Origin: an uncultured Clostridia bacterium
GTDB taxonomy: Bacteria; Bacillota; Clostridia; Christensenellales; UBA1242
Direction: 5' to 3'
DNA: 54,577 nt
Assembly (NCBI GenBank): GCA_944345365.1
Contig: CALVMJ010000007.1
Span: 1-54,577, forward strand
Part shown: in pieces, positions 7,268 to 15,886 of the stretch
How positions within the stretch are numbered: position 1 is the stretch's first letter
Layout of the letters: every line of letters begins with the position of its first letter
The notes under the pieces: model-generated
What the model saw: the letters and a program-made list of their open reading frames with translations, nothing else
Database searches by the model: none
What the model was told of the DNA's origin: nothing
Made by a program: the position numbers and the translations under genes

Positions 7268-9277
7268 TTATATTAAGAGGGATTTTTCCTGTGAATAAAG
7301 AATTGCAAGTTTGTGAAGTGCCCTAGTTCCAGAAACATAAAGAATGTTTCTGTCAAGTGCATCATTGTAATTTTTTCTGTCAACATTTGGTATAATAACA
7401 AAATCAAATTCAATTCCCTTTGCCGTTCCTGCTGTTGTTATTAATATTTTGTGGTCAAAAGAAGAGTCCTTTTCGGTTATCGCTTTGATAGGGAGAATTT
7501 TAACCAGTCTTTCGTAGAAGTAGTTTAGTTCTTTTGTGGTCTTGCAGATTATTGCTATGTGCTTATACTTATTTATGTTTTGAGAGATTAACTCATATAT
7601 ATCCTTGGTTTGGTCAAAGCTTTTAATTACCTGTGGATTTTCGCCTTCCCTTGACATATTCTCGGCACCTTTTAAGGAGATGATGTTTTGACAAAAAGTT
7701 GAGATCTGTTTAGTTGATCGATAAGTTTTGTTTAGTGTTATTATTTTTGCAGAAAGAAAGTCTGCAAGTCTTCGTAGATATTCTTCGGAGAGAACCTTTT
7801 CAACGCACTGATTTATATCGCCTAAAACTAATTTTGGACAGTCCCAAATTTTGTTAAATACGTAAAAATGAGCGGGAGTGAAATCTTGCATTTCATCTAT
7901 GATTAAGTACTTTGCAGGCAATGAAGTTTTTAGGCCAAAGAGATAATCTTTTATGATTAATAGTCCAGCAACATTATCGTATTGATAAAGATTCTTTTCA
8001 TCTTGGTTAATGTTTTTTGTTGAAAGGAAAAGGCTTAAAATTTTGCTTGGCTCGGTAGATGGGAAAAAGTTATAAAGAAATTTTGAGAACCTTTCCTTTA
8101 TAGGTTTAAATTCCTTTTTCTTTAAGTTGAATCTTTCAATCAAATATTCGCTTGTGTAGGAAATTCTTTTGCAAATATCAAGGTCTTTGTAAACATTATA
8201 ATATAAATTCTCTATCTCTTCCTTTTTAAAGACGAAAAGGGGAGTCTCGCTGTCCTTTGTTGAGAAAACAAGATCCTTTGCCCTGAATGTTTTTGAGTAA
8301 AAATCTTTTAAAAAAATGTTTAAATCTTCCAAAAATTCAAAAGATGCCTTGTATGCAATTTGGCTGGCTCGAAGAGATGTTTTATCGTAGCAAAGCTCAT
8401 CTAAAAACTCTGACCTAGATTGAATATTTTGTCCAAGCTCAACCTTTGCGATTGTAGAAAAGGTTGTTGATGGGCTTACATCTTCCCCAAGTTGAGGAAG
8501 AACTTGGGATATATATTCTGAAAAAAGATTAGAGGGAGAAAGAATGAAAATATCTCCACTTTTTAGGTTGTTTTTTTCTTTATACAAAAGATAAGCCACA
8601 CGGTGAAGAGCAATAGATGTTTTTCCTGATCCAGCGATTCCTTGAACGAGAAGATTTTCATTTTTATCGCTTCTTATCAAGGCGTTTTGCTCTTTTTGAA
8701 TTGTTGAAACTATTTCTTGCATTTTTGAGGAGGAGTTTTTTGAAAGAACTTGCTGTAAGATTTCGTCGTTTATTGTTTCTTTTGTGTCAATGTAATATTT
8801 CAGATTTTTATCTTCTATGCAAAACTGTCTTTTAAGATTAATATCTCCACATATCTCTCCATCTTCACATATGTATGATGCAGGGCCTGTCTCAAAGTCA
8901 TAATAAAGAGAGCAGATTGGAGCTCTCCAATCATACACTAAAATATTTTTATCCATAATATTTCCAGTGCCAATATAGATTTTTTGACAAGGTTGATCGA
9001 TGGTTAAAAAATCTATTCTTGCAAAGTAAGGCCTTTTTAGTTGTCGTTTAAGCGATTCTTTCTTTTTTTCAAGAAGGTATAGAGTTTTTTCGGCTTCGTC
9101 TAAATCAACTTTATGTCTTGAAAGCTCCTCATTATCAAGATCATCAAAGTTTTCGCTTAATTGATCCCTAATTAAAAAGATTTCTTTGTCGAGCTCAATT
9201 TTTTGTAACTCAAAGTCATTTATTTGTTTATCAATAACTTTAACAACATTTTCCAGATAAAGATTTTCTTCCTGCAT
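7268..9277 (-). CDS. helD: HelD-type UvrD/Rep superfamily ATPase (RNA polymerase recycling)
   Basis: Superfamily 1 helicase-like ATPase of 669 residues resembling HelD, which binds stalled RNA polymerase and strips it from DNA. It has the family's N-terminal coiled coil (about residues 10-85) that inserts into the polymerase secondary channel, then KRPYFARIDF and VYDWRAPICSLYYD, which are HelD hallmarks. The Q motif is at residue 197, Walker A GIAGSGKT at 213-220, Walker B YLIIDEMQDFTPAH, and motif III LVLGDINQ. The late GTAKGIEFDFVII and SGTRALHKLAILYS mark the second RecA-like domain. Length fits the short HelD class. A GGAGGT ribosome site precedes the ATG. It is a single-gene unit with its own promoter and terminator. 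Confidence 0.9.
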   Translation of the reverse strand: MQEENLYLENVVKVIDKQINDFELQKIELDKEIFLIRDQLSENFDDLDNEELSRHKVDLDEAEKTLYLLEKKKESLKRQLKRPYFARIDFLTIDQPCQKIYIGTGNIMDKNILVYDWRAPICSLYYDFETGPASYICEDGEICGDINLKRQFCIEDKNLKYYIDTKETINDEILQQVLSKNSSSKMQEIVSTIQKEQNALIRSDKNENLLVQGIAGSGKTSIALHRVAYLLYKEKNNLKSGDIFILSPSNLFSEYISQVLPQLGEDVSPSTTFSTIAKVELGQNIQSRSEFLDELCYDKTSLRASQIAYKASFEFLEDLNIFLKDFYSKTFRAKDLVFSTKDSETPLFVFKKEEIENLYYNVYKDLDICKRISYTSEYLIERFNLKKKEFKPIKERFSKFLYNFFPSTEPSKILSLFLSTKNINQDEKNLYQYDNVAGLLIIKDYLFGLKTSLPAKYLIIDEMQDFTPAHFYVFNKIWDCPKLVLGDINQCVEKVLSEEYLRRLADFLSAKIITLNKTYRSTKQISTFCQNIISLKGAENMSREGENPQVIKSFDQTKDIYELISQNINKYKHIAIICKTTKELNYFYERLVKILPIKAITEKDSSFDHKILITTAGTAKGIEFDFVIIPNVDRKNYNDALDRNILYVSGTRALHKLAILYSQEKSLLI

Positions 9278-9311
9278 AACACCTCCAAGGTGGTTTTTTT
9301 TCTTTTAATGA

Positions 9312-9340
9312 AGAATAGCACTTTTTTTGATTGTTGTCAA
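9312..9340 (-). promoter_or_regulatory. Promoter of helD
   Basis: Minus strand TTGACA (9335-9340), a 17-base spacer and an extended -10 TGcTATTCT (TATTCT at 9312-9317). Between it and the ATG a short imperfect hairpin (AACACC/GGTGGTT, 9278-9295) would cover part of the ribosome site. Confidence 0.65.
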
Positions 9341-9408
9341 TAATACAAGGTGCAAGAGATTGACTTAGTTTAATTAATATGATAACCTCTTAGCAGGAGA
9401 AGGGAGCA

Positions 9409-10074
9409 ATGGGAAAAATAATTGTAATCGAGGGGACAGATGGAAGTGGAAAACAGACGCAGGCAGTGAAACTTTACGAGGCATTGATTAAAAAAGGATA
9501 TAACGCAATGCAAATCAGTTTCCCAAATTATCAAAGCCCTTCTTCGGGAGCTGTTAAAATGTATCTAGGAGGGGAGTTTGGAGAAAATGCGAAAAGCATA
9601 GACGCATATCAGGCTTCAGTTTTCTTTTCTGTTGACAGGCTTTGCACAATGCTAAAACTAAAAGAATTTTATGAAAATGATGGAATTATTGTAATTGATA
9701 GGTATGTTCAGTCCAATATGATTCATCAGGCAGGAAAAATTTCTGATGAAAAGGAAAGGGAAAGGTTCTTAAATTGGATTGATGATTTTGAGTTTAATGT
9801 TTTAAAACTTCCAAGAGAAGATATTGTTTTATTTTTAGATGTCCCTATTAAAGTCAGTAAATCTCTTGCTAATGCAAGAAAAGACTTAAAAAGTGGAACA
9901 AAGCTTGACATTCACGAAAAAGACGAAAAACATTTAGCTGATGCCTATGAAGCAGGAAAGTTTGTTGCTAAAAAATTTGGTTGGGAAATTATAAACTGCG
10001 TTGAAGAGAAGAAAATGAAGAGTATTGAACAAATACATCAAGAAATTCTTTCAAAAGTTAATGCAATATGTTAA
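9409..10074 (+). CDS. tmk: Thymidylate kinase
   Basis: Converts dTMP to dTDP with ATP in the dTTP pathway; cytoplasmic, 221 residues. The P-loop EGTDGSGKQTQ lies at residues 8-18, the DR(Y/F) motif as IVIDRYVQSNMIHQAGK, and the LID region near ARKDLKSGTKLDIHEKD. The LSFPNYQSP-like stretch after the P-loop (QISFPNYQSPSSG) is typical of the thymidylate kinase nucleotide-binding side. The start follows AGGAG at 9396-9400. It begins a loose run of + genes, but the following LemA-like gene has its own -10 box, so co-transcription is uncertain. Confidence 0.9.
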   Translation: MGKIIVIEGTDGSGKQTQAVKLYEALIKKGYNAMQISFPNYQSPSSGAVKMYLGGEFGENAKSIDAYQASVFFSVDRLCTMLKLKEFYENDGIIVIDRYVQSNMIHQAGKISDEKERERFLNWIDDFEFNVLKLPREDIVLFLDVPIKVSKSLANARKDLKSGTKLDIHEKDEKHLADAYEAGKFVAKKFGWEIINCVEEKKMKSIEQIHQEILSKVNAIC

Positions 10075-10141
10075 AATAAAAATATATTACATATATATTA
10101 AAAATAAAATTTTAAATATTCATTTTAAAATTATATAAATT

Positions 10142-10150
10142 ATGCTATAA
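10142..10150 (+). promoter_or_regulatory. Extended -10 promoter of the LemA-like gene
   Basis: TGcTATAAT, with TATAAT at 10145-10150, perfectly placed for transcription to begin about 10157, upstream of the ribosome site. No good -35 is seen, as is common for extended -10 promoters. Confidence 0.55.
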
Positions 10151-10170
10151 TGAAAAAAATAGGAGGGCTT

Positions 10171-10701
10171 ATGTTTTGGGGCTTAATAATCGCAGGAATT
10201 ATTCTTTTAATTGCAATTTGCATTTTGATCTGGATGATTATTACTAGTAACAAACTGGTTGTTTTAAAGAAGGGAGTTGACAGATATTTTCCTTTAATCA
10301 ACAGTAAAATAAGACAGTATTGTGAGGTGGTTGACAAAACTATTAAATATCTAGAAAGAAAGCTTGAGAAAAAAACTCCTGCAAGTAAAAAGCTTAAAAA
10401 ACTTAACGATGATTGTATAAATGCAAATGGCACAATGAATAAAATTATTTGTCATAGAATACTTGCAGAAAAAACAAAGGATTTTATCAGCTTTGCAAAG
10501 GGGAAAGAATCTGTTAAGTCAGGCAGAAAGATAAATCAATTTATAAAAGAGCTTAATGAAATAGAAGAGGGCTTTATTTCTACAATACAAAAGTATAATG
10601 AGTCGGTGGATAAATACAATAAAAAAAGAAATTCCTTTCCTTCAAGTGTAATTGCAAAAAGATTTAAATTTGAAGAAAAGCACAGGTGGGAATTAGTTTA
10701 A
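10171..10701 (+). CDS. LemA-like membrane-anchored protein
   Basis: Protein of 176 residues with one N-terminal membrane segment (about residues 3-26) and a long helical remainder. The C-terminal part KYNESVDKYNKKRNSFPSS followed by VIAKRFKFEEKHRWE matches the LemA family ending (YN.AV..YN....FPS..IA..F.F). The middle is more lysine-rich and diverged than usual. LemA proteins are thought to have the N-terminus outside and helices in the cytoplasm; their function is unclear. The ATG at 10171 is chosen over an in-frame ATG at 10150, because AGGAGGG at 10161-10167 serves the later one and the TATAAT at 10145-10150 overlaps the earlier one. Confidence 0.7.
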   Translation: MFWGLIIAGIILLIAICILIWMIITSNKLVVLKKGVDRYFPLINSKIRQYCEVVDKTIKYLERKLEKKTPASKKLKKLNDDCINANGTMNKIICHRILAEKTKDFISFAKGKESVKSGRKINQFIKELNEIEEGFISTIQKYNESVDKYNKKRNSFPSSVIAKRFKFEEKHRWELV

Positions 10702-10726
10702 GTTTTTTGCTAAAAGGGGAGATACT

Positions 10727-11353
10727 ATGATTATAAAGATAAAGCCGTTAAAAAATATTCAAGATGTAAAAGAAGCTCATAAAAATATATTAGAAGAGTT
10801 TAAAATCACTTTAAGAGAGGGCTGTGATTATAAATTTGAAAATGTGGAAACATTTAACAAAATGCTACAACTTCTCAATGAAAACAAAAAATTTCAGCTA
10901 AAAGCAGAGTGTCGTGGAGTATTTTTGGGTTGTGCTGTTGCGCTTGATCCGGATTTTGAGGAAAAATCAATTTTTTTAAGAGTTTTGATCGTTAAAAAAG
11001 GTGTTCAAAAAATGGGAATTGCCAGAAGACTTTTAAAAGAAATTGAAAAAGTTTTAAAGAAAAAGGGCTTTAATACATTAAAGGTTATGGAAAAAGAAGG
11101 ATCAAATGGATTTTTTATAAGAGCTGGGTTTATTCCTTTCCTTTATGTTTCATCAACTGAAAAACAGGATATTGAAAAAATTAAAGAGGCAAACACTCAA
11201 AACTTTAAAATTTTGAAAGAATACGAAGAGGACGGAAGGCATGTCTTAAAGTTTGATGTTGAAGAGGAGGCCGTTTATCAAGACAAGAAAAAGTTTAAAA
11301 AGATTTCTGATAGAATAAAAGCAGATTTTATTTACGAAAAGATTTTGCGCTAA
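10727..11353 (+). CDS. GNAT-family N-acetyltransferase
   Basis: Acetyl-CoA-dependent acetyltransferase fold, 208 residues. The core is RVLIVKKGVQKMGIARRLLK (motif A with the acetyl-CoA loop KKGVQKMGIA) followed by GSNGFFIRAGFIPFLYV. The N-terminal third and the lysine-rich C-terminal tail of about 50 residues are not typical of the short GNATs. Starts after AAAGGGGAG. It follows the LemA-like gene by 25 bases and is probably co-transcribed with it. Substrate unknown. Confidence 0.75.
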   Translation: MIIKIKPLKNIQDVKEAHKNILEEFKITLREGCDYKFENVETFNKMLQLLNENKKFQLKAECRGVFLGCAVALDPDFEEKSIFLRVLIVKKGVQKMGIARRLLKEIEKVLKKKGFNTLKVMEKEGSNGFFIRAGFIPFLYVSSTEKQDIEKIKEANTQNFKILKEYEEDGRHVLKFDVEEEAVYQDKKKFKKISDRIKADFIYEKILR

Positions 11354-11367
11354 GTTAACATAAATAG

Positions 11368-11396
11368 TTGCTAAAAGTTTTAAAACTTGATATGAT
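11368..11396 (+). promoter_or_regulatory. Promoter of the 11,420 gene
   Basis: TTGCTA (11368-11373), 17-base spacer, extended -10 TGaTATGAT (TATGAT at 11391-11396). The transcript would begin near 11403, inside the earlier in-frame ATG at 11399, which supports the start at 11420. Confidence 0.65.
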
Positions 11397-11419
11397 TAAT
11401 GAGTAAAAAGGAGATAAAA

Positions 11420-11809
11420 ATGGAACAAATTATTAAAAATATGAATGCAAAACCAATGCTAGAAAGAGCAGAGTTTGAAAGATTGCCTGCGCCAGAAAAG
11501 GGGGCAATGATTAATTTAAGAGTTGGTGACGAACTTAGATTAGAGGAAGTGAAGGAAGATGTTGTTAAAGTTATTGTTGCAAGGACTGTAGCATCAAATC
11601 CAGAGTGTATTTTTAAAATTTATGTTGAAATGAGCGCAGAAATATTGATTGACAGAAAACAATACGATGAGCTTGCAAATAAAGAGGAATATTTTAAAAA
11701 GAGTCCTGTTGCAAGAATGCTTACTGCTCATATAGCGACTGTTATATCTAATCTTACTGTTAACTCAGCTATTGGCCCTATGATTACTGTGCCAATTATT
11801 CAAGCTTAA
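11420..11809 (+). CDS. Small protein with possible SecB-like fold
   Basis: Soluble protein of 129 residues. I do not recognise it with certainty. The layout resembles SecB-type chaperones: alternating beta strands (IFKIYVEMSAEILIDRK), then a helix and the ending PVARMLTAHIATVISNLTVN followed by GPMITVPII, comparable to the SecB ending with a late helix and a proline-rich strand. The start at 11420 is fixed by AAAAGGAG at 11406-11413 and by the promoter. The next gene begins 53 bases later behind a long hairpin. Taken as hypothetical with a SecB-like suggestion only. Confidence 0.55.
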   Translation: MEQIIKNMNAKPMLERAEFERLPAPEKGAMINLRVGDELRLEEVKEDVVKVIVARTVASNPECIFKIYVEMSAEILIDRKQYDELANKEEYFKKSPVARMLTAHIATVISNLTVNSAIGPMITVPIIQA

Positions 11810-11825
11810 AAATTTGACTAAAAAC

Positions 11826-11877
11826 TAAAAAGCGAAACATAATACTAAAAATGGAGGTTTTTATGTTTCGTTTTTTA
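11826..11877 (+). promoter_or_regulatory. Long hairpin burying a start codon; terminator-like
   Basis: Seventeen consecutive pairs (11826-11842 with 11861-11877, one G-T) with an 18-base loop; ten pairs in the core are perfect (11833-11842 with 11861-11870). The ribosome site GGAGGT (11853-11858) is in the loop, and the ATG at 11863 is inside the 3' arm, which ends in a T-run. It could act as an intrinsic terminator for the upstream gene or as a translational switch for the downstream one. Confidence 0.6.
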
Positions 11878-12423
11878 TTTTCGCTTTTAAGTTTTCCTGT
11901 TATGTTTTTTTGTAACAACTTATCACTATTAGAGTGTTTTAACAATGCACCCTTATTAAAGGCTTACTCTGATGGACAAGAGTTATTGATGGACGAGCAA
12001 GCACTGCAAGAGTTTGGGAAGTTGCTTTCAGATGCTTTGCAAGAAAGTGTCGAGATGCCTGCTTTTTGTGTTAGCATTCATGACCAAACCTTAGAATCTT
12101 TTAATATGGGAATTTGGGTAAGATTTATATACTTTCAGCCTCAGGTTCACAAAAATATGCCGTATGATGAATTGTTAATAAAAATAGAAAAAGATACTTT
12201 TGGATTAAATGTTATAAGAGGAAATTTTGGAAGAATGGAAGGAAGGTGTTTTTATCTTGACCTAAAAAACAATTTTAACCAACTTTATGACTATTTAAGC
12301 AGTTTAGATTTTGTTGAGAATCAGCAAGAAACAATGCCACTAGAAAATGATAAAAATGAAGATCTTAAAGAAAATGAAAATCTAGTTGATGAAGAAAAAA
12401 GCATATTAAAAGTTAACATATAA
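11863..12423 (+). CDS. Hypothetical protein with hydrophobic N-terminus
   Basis: Protein of 186 residues, not recognised. The first 25 residues are hydrophobic (FRFLFSLLSFPVMFFC) and could be an anchor or signal. The middle holds a compact domain with CVSIHDQTLESFNMGIWVRF and YDELLIKIEKDTFGLNVIRG, and the tail is strongly acidic (ENDKNEDLKENENLVDEEKS). Start at 11863 follows GGAGGT; an in-frame ATG at 11851 overlaps that ribosome site and is rejected. The start codon lies in the 3' arm of a 17-pair hairpin, so its translation may be controlled. Confidence 0.55.
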   Translation: MFRFLFSLLSFPVMFFCNNLSLLECFNNAPLLKAYSDGQELLMDEQALQEFGKLLSDALQESVEMPAFCVSIHDQTLESFNMGIWVRFIYFQPQVHKNMPYDELLIKIEKDTFGLNVIRGNFGRMEGRCFYLDLKNNFNQLYDYLSSLDFVENQQETMPLENDKNEDLKENENLVDEEKSILKVNI

Positions 12424-12599
12424 AGTAATGTAAAATAGCAATGTTTTGGGAAATTAATTGTGCTTTTAATTGAAACTCAACCACTTTCATCGATAAAATT
12501 GAATATGTTTTGTTTTTAAGAAAATATCAATATATTGTATGTTGGCTTTTTTAAAGTAACAATTTATTGTAATTTAAAGGAAAATATTGCATATTTTGA

Positions 12600-12632
12600 T
12601 TGACATAAAAAAATGTAAAGAGTAAACTCTTT
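12600..12632 (+). promoter_or_regulatory. pfl promoter with overlapping palindromic operator
   Basis: TTGACA (12600-12605), 17-base spacer and TAAACT (12623-12628) as -10. A perfect palindrome AAAGAG-TAAA-CTCTTT (12617-12632) lies directly over the -10. This is a natural place for a repressor that would shut pflB-pflA off. The regulator is not identified. Confidence 0.55.
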
Positions 12633-12651
12633 CTATGCAAAGGAGAAAAAA

Positions 12652-14895
12652 ATGGAAACTAAGCAAGAAAGTAATTGTTGGCAGGGGTTTAAGGGAAATA
12701 TTTGGAAAGAGGAAATAGATGTTTTTGATTTTATAAAAAACAACTATAAAGAATATAAAGGAGATGAAACATTTCTTAAAGGAATCACAAAAAAAACTGA
12801 TTTGGTTTGGGAAAGGTGTAAAAAGCTTCTAAAACAAGAGATAAAGAAAGGTCTTTTAGATGTTGACTTAAAGCATTTTTCTGGGATTAACAGCTTTAAG
12901 CCAGGCTTTATTGACAAAAAAAATGAAGTTGTTTTTGGGCTTCAATCAGATAAGCCATTAAAAAGGATTGTTAATCCTTATGGTGGGGTTAGAATGGTTG
13001 AAAAAGCCCTAAAAGCTTATGGGAAAAGTTTTAACAGAAAAAAGCTTGAAGATTTTAAGGAATATAGAAAAAGTCACAATGAAGGGGTGTTTGATTGTTA
13101 TACCCCTGTGATGCGAAGTGCAAGAAGAAATGGGCTTTTGACAGGTCTTCCTGATGCCTATGGTAGGGGAAGAATAATTGGAGATTACAGAAGAATTGCG
13201 TTATATGGTATCGATAAATTGGTCGAGAACAAGAAAAAAGATTTAAATAAAATAGATGATTTTAGTGAAGAAAAGAATATAAGGCTGAGGGAAGAAGTAA
13301 GCGAACAAATTAAGGCATTATCACTTATAAAAGATATGGCGAAAGGTTATGGGTTTGACATTTCTCTTCCTGCAAAAAATGCAAAAGAGGCTGTTCAGTG
13401 GCTTTATTTTGGCTATCTTGCTTCGGTCAAGGAAAATAATGGTGCTGCGATGAGTTTAGGAAGAACGTCCACTTTCTTAGATATTTTCATAGAAAGAGAT
13501 CTAAGAGCTGGAAGATTAACTGAAGAGGAGGCACAAGAATTAATAGATCAATTTGTAATTAAGTTAAGGCTTGTCAGACATCTAAGAGAGCCAGCATACG
13601 ATGAGATTTTTGCAGGAGATCCAACTTGGGTCACAGAAAGCATTGCAGGAAGGTTAGACGACAAAAAAAGCCTTGTCACTAAAAATTCTTTTAGGATTTT
13701 AAACACACTTATAAACTTAGGGTCAAGCCCAGAGCCAAACTTAACAGTGTTATGGTCGGAAAAATTGCCAAAAAAGTTTAAGGATTTCTGCGCAAAAATT
13801 TCTATATTAACAGATTCGATTCAGTATGAAAATGACGATGTTATGAGGCCGATTTACGGAAGTGATTATGCGATTGCTTGTTGCGTTTCAGCAATGAAAA
13901 TTGGAAAGCAAATGCAATATTTCGGAGCAAGATGTAACTTAGCAAAGACTCTATTATATGCAATAAACGGTGGAACAGATGAAATTTCGGGAGATGTTGT
14001 TATACCTGATTGCAAAAAGATAGACGATGAAATATTAGAGTATAAAAAAGTCAAGAAGGCATACTTTGATATGATGAAAAAAGTGGCAAAGACTTATGTT
14101 AGTGCAATGAATATAATTCATTTTATGCACGATAAGTATGCATATGAAAGAGGTCAACTTGCGCTTCACGATACAGACCCAGACAAATTGATGGCGTTTG
14201 GTGTTGCTGGTCTTTCAGTTGCTGTTGATTCCCTCTCGGCCATAAAATATGCAAAGGTAAAACCTATTAGAAATAAAGAGGGTATTGCAATAGATTTCGA
14301 GATTAAAGGAAAATTCCCAAAGTTTGGAAATGATGACGACAGAGTCGATAAAATTGCCGTCGAAGTTGTCGAAGAGTTTATTAAATGCTTAAAGGAAAAC
14401 AAACTCTACAAAGATGCAAAGCACACGCTTTCTGTTCTAACAATTACATCTAATGTTATGTATGGTAAAAAAACAGGAGCAACTCCTGACGGCAGAAGAA
14501 AGGGCGAAGCTTTTGCCCCTGGGGCAAATCCTATGCACGGCAGGGACTGTAATGGAGCCCTGGCTTCATTAAATTCAGTTGCAAAAATTCCTTATTGCAA
14601 TTGTTGTGAAGATGGAGTTTCAAATACCTTTTCGATTGTTCCTTTTGCCTTGGGTAAAAATGAGAGAGAGCAAATTAAAAATTTAGTAGATATATTAGAC
14701 GGATATTTTTCGCAGGGGGCACATCATCTAAATGTCAATGTTTTAAATAGAGAATTATTAGTTGACGCAATGAATAATCCGGGCAAGTATCCAACGCTTA
14801 CAATAAGGGTATCTGGCTATGCTGTTAATTTTAACAAACTAAGCAAGGCTCATCAAGAAGAGGTAATTGCCAGAACTTTCCACGAAAAGAGATAG
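12652..14895 (+). CDS. pflB: Formate C-acetyltransferase (pyruvate formate-lyase)
   Basis: Glycyl-radical enzyme that splits pyruvate with CoA to acetyl-CoA and formate in anaerobic mixed-acid fermentation; 747 residues, the standard length. The catalytic cysteine pair is Cys410-Cys411 in [20 protein letters not shown], and the radical-bearing glycine is Gly722 in [10 protein letters not shown] near the C-terminus. The substrate-side segment [20 protein letters not shown] is also typical of true PFL and not of glycerol or choline lyases. AAAGGAG at 12639-12645 sets the start. The activating enzyme follows after five bases, so the pair forms an operon. The enzyme would be destroyed by oxygen, which supports an anaerobic host. 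Confidence 0.97.
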   Translation: METKQESNCWQGFKGNIWKEEIDVFDFIKNNYKEYKGDETFLKGITKKTDLVWERCKKLLKQEIKKGLLDVDLKHFSGINSFKPGFIDKKNEVVFGLQSDKPLKRIVNPYGGVRMVEKALKAYGKSFNRKKLEDFKEYRKSHNEGVFDCYTPVMRSARRNGLLTGLPDAYGRGRIIGDYRRIALYGIDKLVENKKKDLNKIDDFSEEKNIRLREEVSEQIKALSLIKDMAKGYGFDISLPAKNAKEAVQWLYFGYLASVKENNGAAMSLGRTSTFLDIFIERDLRAGRLTEEEAQELIDQFVIKLRLVRHLREPAYDEIFAGDPTWVTESIAGRLDDKKSLVTKNSFRILNTLINLGSSPEPNLTVLWSEKLPKKFKDFCAKISILTDSIQYENDDVMRPIYGSDYAIACCVSAMKIGKQMQYFGARCNLAKTLLYAINGGTDEISGDVVIPDCKKIDDEILEYKKVKKAYFDMMKKVAKTYVSAMNIIHFMHDKYAYERGQLALHDTDPDKLMAFGVAGLSVAVDSLSAIKYAKVKPIRNKEGIAIDFEIKGKFPKFGNDDDRVDKIAVEVVEEFIKCLKENKLYKDAKHTLSVLTITSNVMYGKKTGATPDGRRKGEAFAPGANPMHGRDCNGALASLNSVAKIPYCNCCEDGVSNTFSIVPFALGKNEREQIKNLVDILDGYFSQGAHHLNVNVLNRELLVDAMNNPGKYPTLTIRVSGYAVNFNKLSKAHQEEVIARTFHEKR

Positions 14896-14900
14896 AAATA

Positions 14901-15611
14901 ATGAAAAATCAAATAGCAGGAAAGGTTTCCAAAATTGAAACAATGGGGCTTGTTGATGGCCCTGGGGTAAGAACGGTTGTTTTCTTGCAGGGCTGTCCTT
15001 TAAGGTGTTTGTATTGTCACAATCCAGAAATGCAAGAAACATTTGGGAAATCAGATTCTTATCAAGCAAAAGACATCGTGAAAATTGTTAAAAGATATTT
15101 GCCATATTATAAAAAAGAGGGTGGTGTAACTTTTTCCGGAGGAGAACCACTTTTGCAAAAAGAGTTTTTGCTTGAAACATTGAAAGAATGTAAAAAAGAA
15201 GGCATAAACACTTGTCTGGACACATCAGGTATTGGAAGCGGATATGAAGAAATATTAGATTATGTCGACCTTGTTATACTTGATGTTAAGGCTTGCGACA
15301 AGGATTTATATAATTACATAACCGGAGGAGATTTCAGTTTATTCCTTAAATTTTTGGAGACTTGTCAAAGAAAAGGAAAAAAAATGTGGCTTAGGCAAGT
15401 GATCGTTCCGGGGATAAACGACAATGAAGAGTCGGTTAAGACGCTTAAAAAATTTGCAAGCACTCTTAAAAATATTCAAAGAATAGAACTTTTGCCCTAT
15501 CACTCTATGGCAAAGGAAAAGTATAAACAACTTGGGAGGAATTATCCTCTTGCAAAAACCCCAGAAATGGACAAAAAAAGATGCGAAGAATTGGAAAAAT
15601 TATTAAAATAA
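14901..15611 (+). CDS. pflA: Pyruvate formate-lyase activating enzyme
   Basis: Radical SAM enzyme that places the glycyl radical on PflB, 236 residues. The iron-sulfur motif CxxxCxxC is Cys32, Cys36 and Cys39 in GCPLRCLYCHNPEMQ, and the SAM-binding segment is VTFSGGEPLLQ. Length and the N-terminal GLVDGPGVRTVVFLQG match PflA rather than the longer glycerol-dehydratase activases. It begins five bases after pflB, so stoichiometric expression is likely. A clear terminator follows its stop. Confidence 0.95.
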   Translation: MKNQIAGKVSKIETMGLVDGPGVRTVVFLQGCPLRCLYCHNPEMQETFGKSDSYQAKDIVKIVKRYLPYYKKEGGVTFSGGEPLLQKEFLLETLKECKKEGINTCLDTSGIGSGYEEILDYVDLVILDVKACDKDLYNYITGGDFSLFLKFLETCQRKGKKMWLRQVIVPGINDNEESVKTLKKFASTLKNIQRIELLPYHSMAKEKYKQLGRNYPLAKTPEMDKKRCEELEKLLK

Positions 15612-15641
15612 AAAACGCACTTAAAATAGTGCGTTTTAATT
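15612..15641 (+). terminator. Terminator of the pflB-pflA operon
   Basis: Ten-pair perfect stem AAAACGCACT/AGTGCGTTTT (15612-15621 with 15628-15637), six-base loop, T-rich ending on both strands. It also suits the tRNA-Met transcript on the minus strand. Confidence 0.85.
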
Positions 15642-15642
15642 T

Positions 15643-15719
15643 TGGTAGCGGTAATTGGGATCGAACCAATGACCTCACGAGTATGAATCGTGCGCTCTAG
15701 CCAGCTGAGCTATACCGCC
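15643..15719 (-). tRNA. tRNA-Met(CAT), elongator type, CCA encoded
   Basis: Cloverleaf on the minus strand: acceptor GGCGGTA/TACCGCT (first pair G-T), D stem GCTC/GAGC, anticodon stem CACGA/TCGTG with loop TTCATAC and anticodon CAT, T loop TTCGATC. Encoded CCA at 15643-15645. The body closely resembles Bacillus elongator tRNA-Met from memory; a lysidine-modified tRNA-Ile2 is less likely. Confidence 0.93.
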
Positions 15720-15723
15720 AAAA

Positions 15724-15746
15724 CCTTAATTAGGGGGTAATTAAGG
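15724..15746 (-). promoter_or_regulatory. Palindromic hairpin in the tRNA-Met leader
   Basis: Perfect nine-pair palindrome CCTTAATTA/TAATTAAGG around a five-base loop, four bases upstream of the mature tRNA 5' end and downstream of the promoter. On the minus strand it is followed by TTTT and then the tRNA, so it may be a processing signal or a weak attenuator. Confidence 0.55.
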
Positions 15747-15757
15747 GTATGATTTTT

Positions 15758-15785
15758 ATTATACCAATATTATTTAATTTGTCAA
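15758..15785 (-). promoter_or_regulatory. Promoter of tRNA-Met
   Basis: Minus strand TTGACA (15780-15785), 16-base spacer, extended -10 TGgTATAAT (TATAAT at 15758-15763). Fully consensus elements, as expected for a stable RNA gene. Confidence 0.8.
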
Positions 15786-15886
15786 GGAAATTTAACAAAA
15801 TTTAACAAAAAACTATTCTTTAAAGCCGTAAAAGGTTGCCTAAATCATTTAAAATATATATAATATAAGCGTAAAAGGAGATTTTT

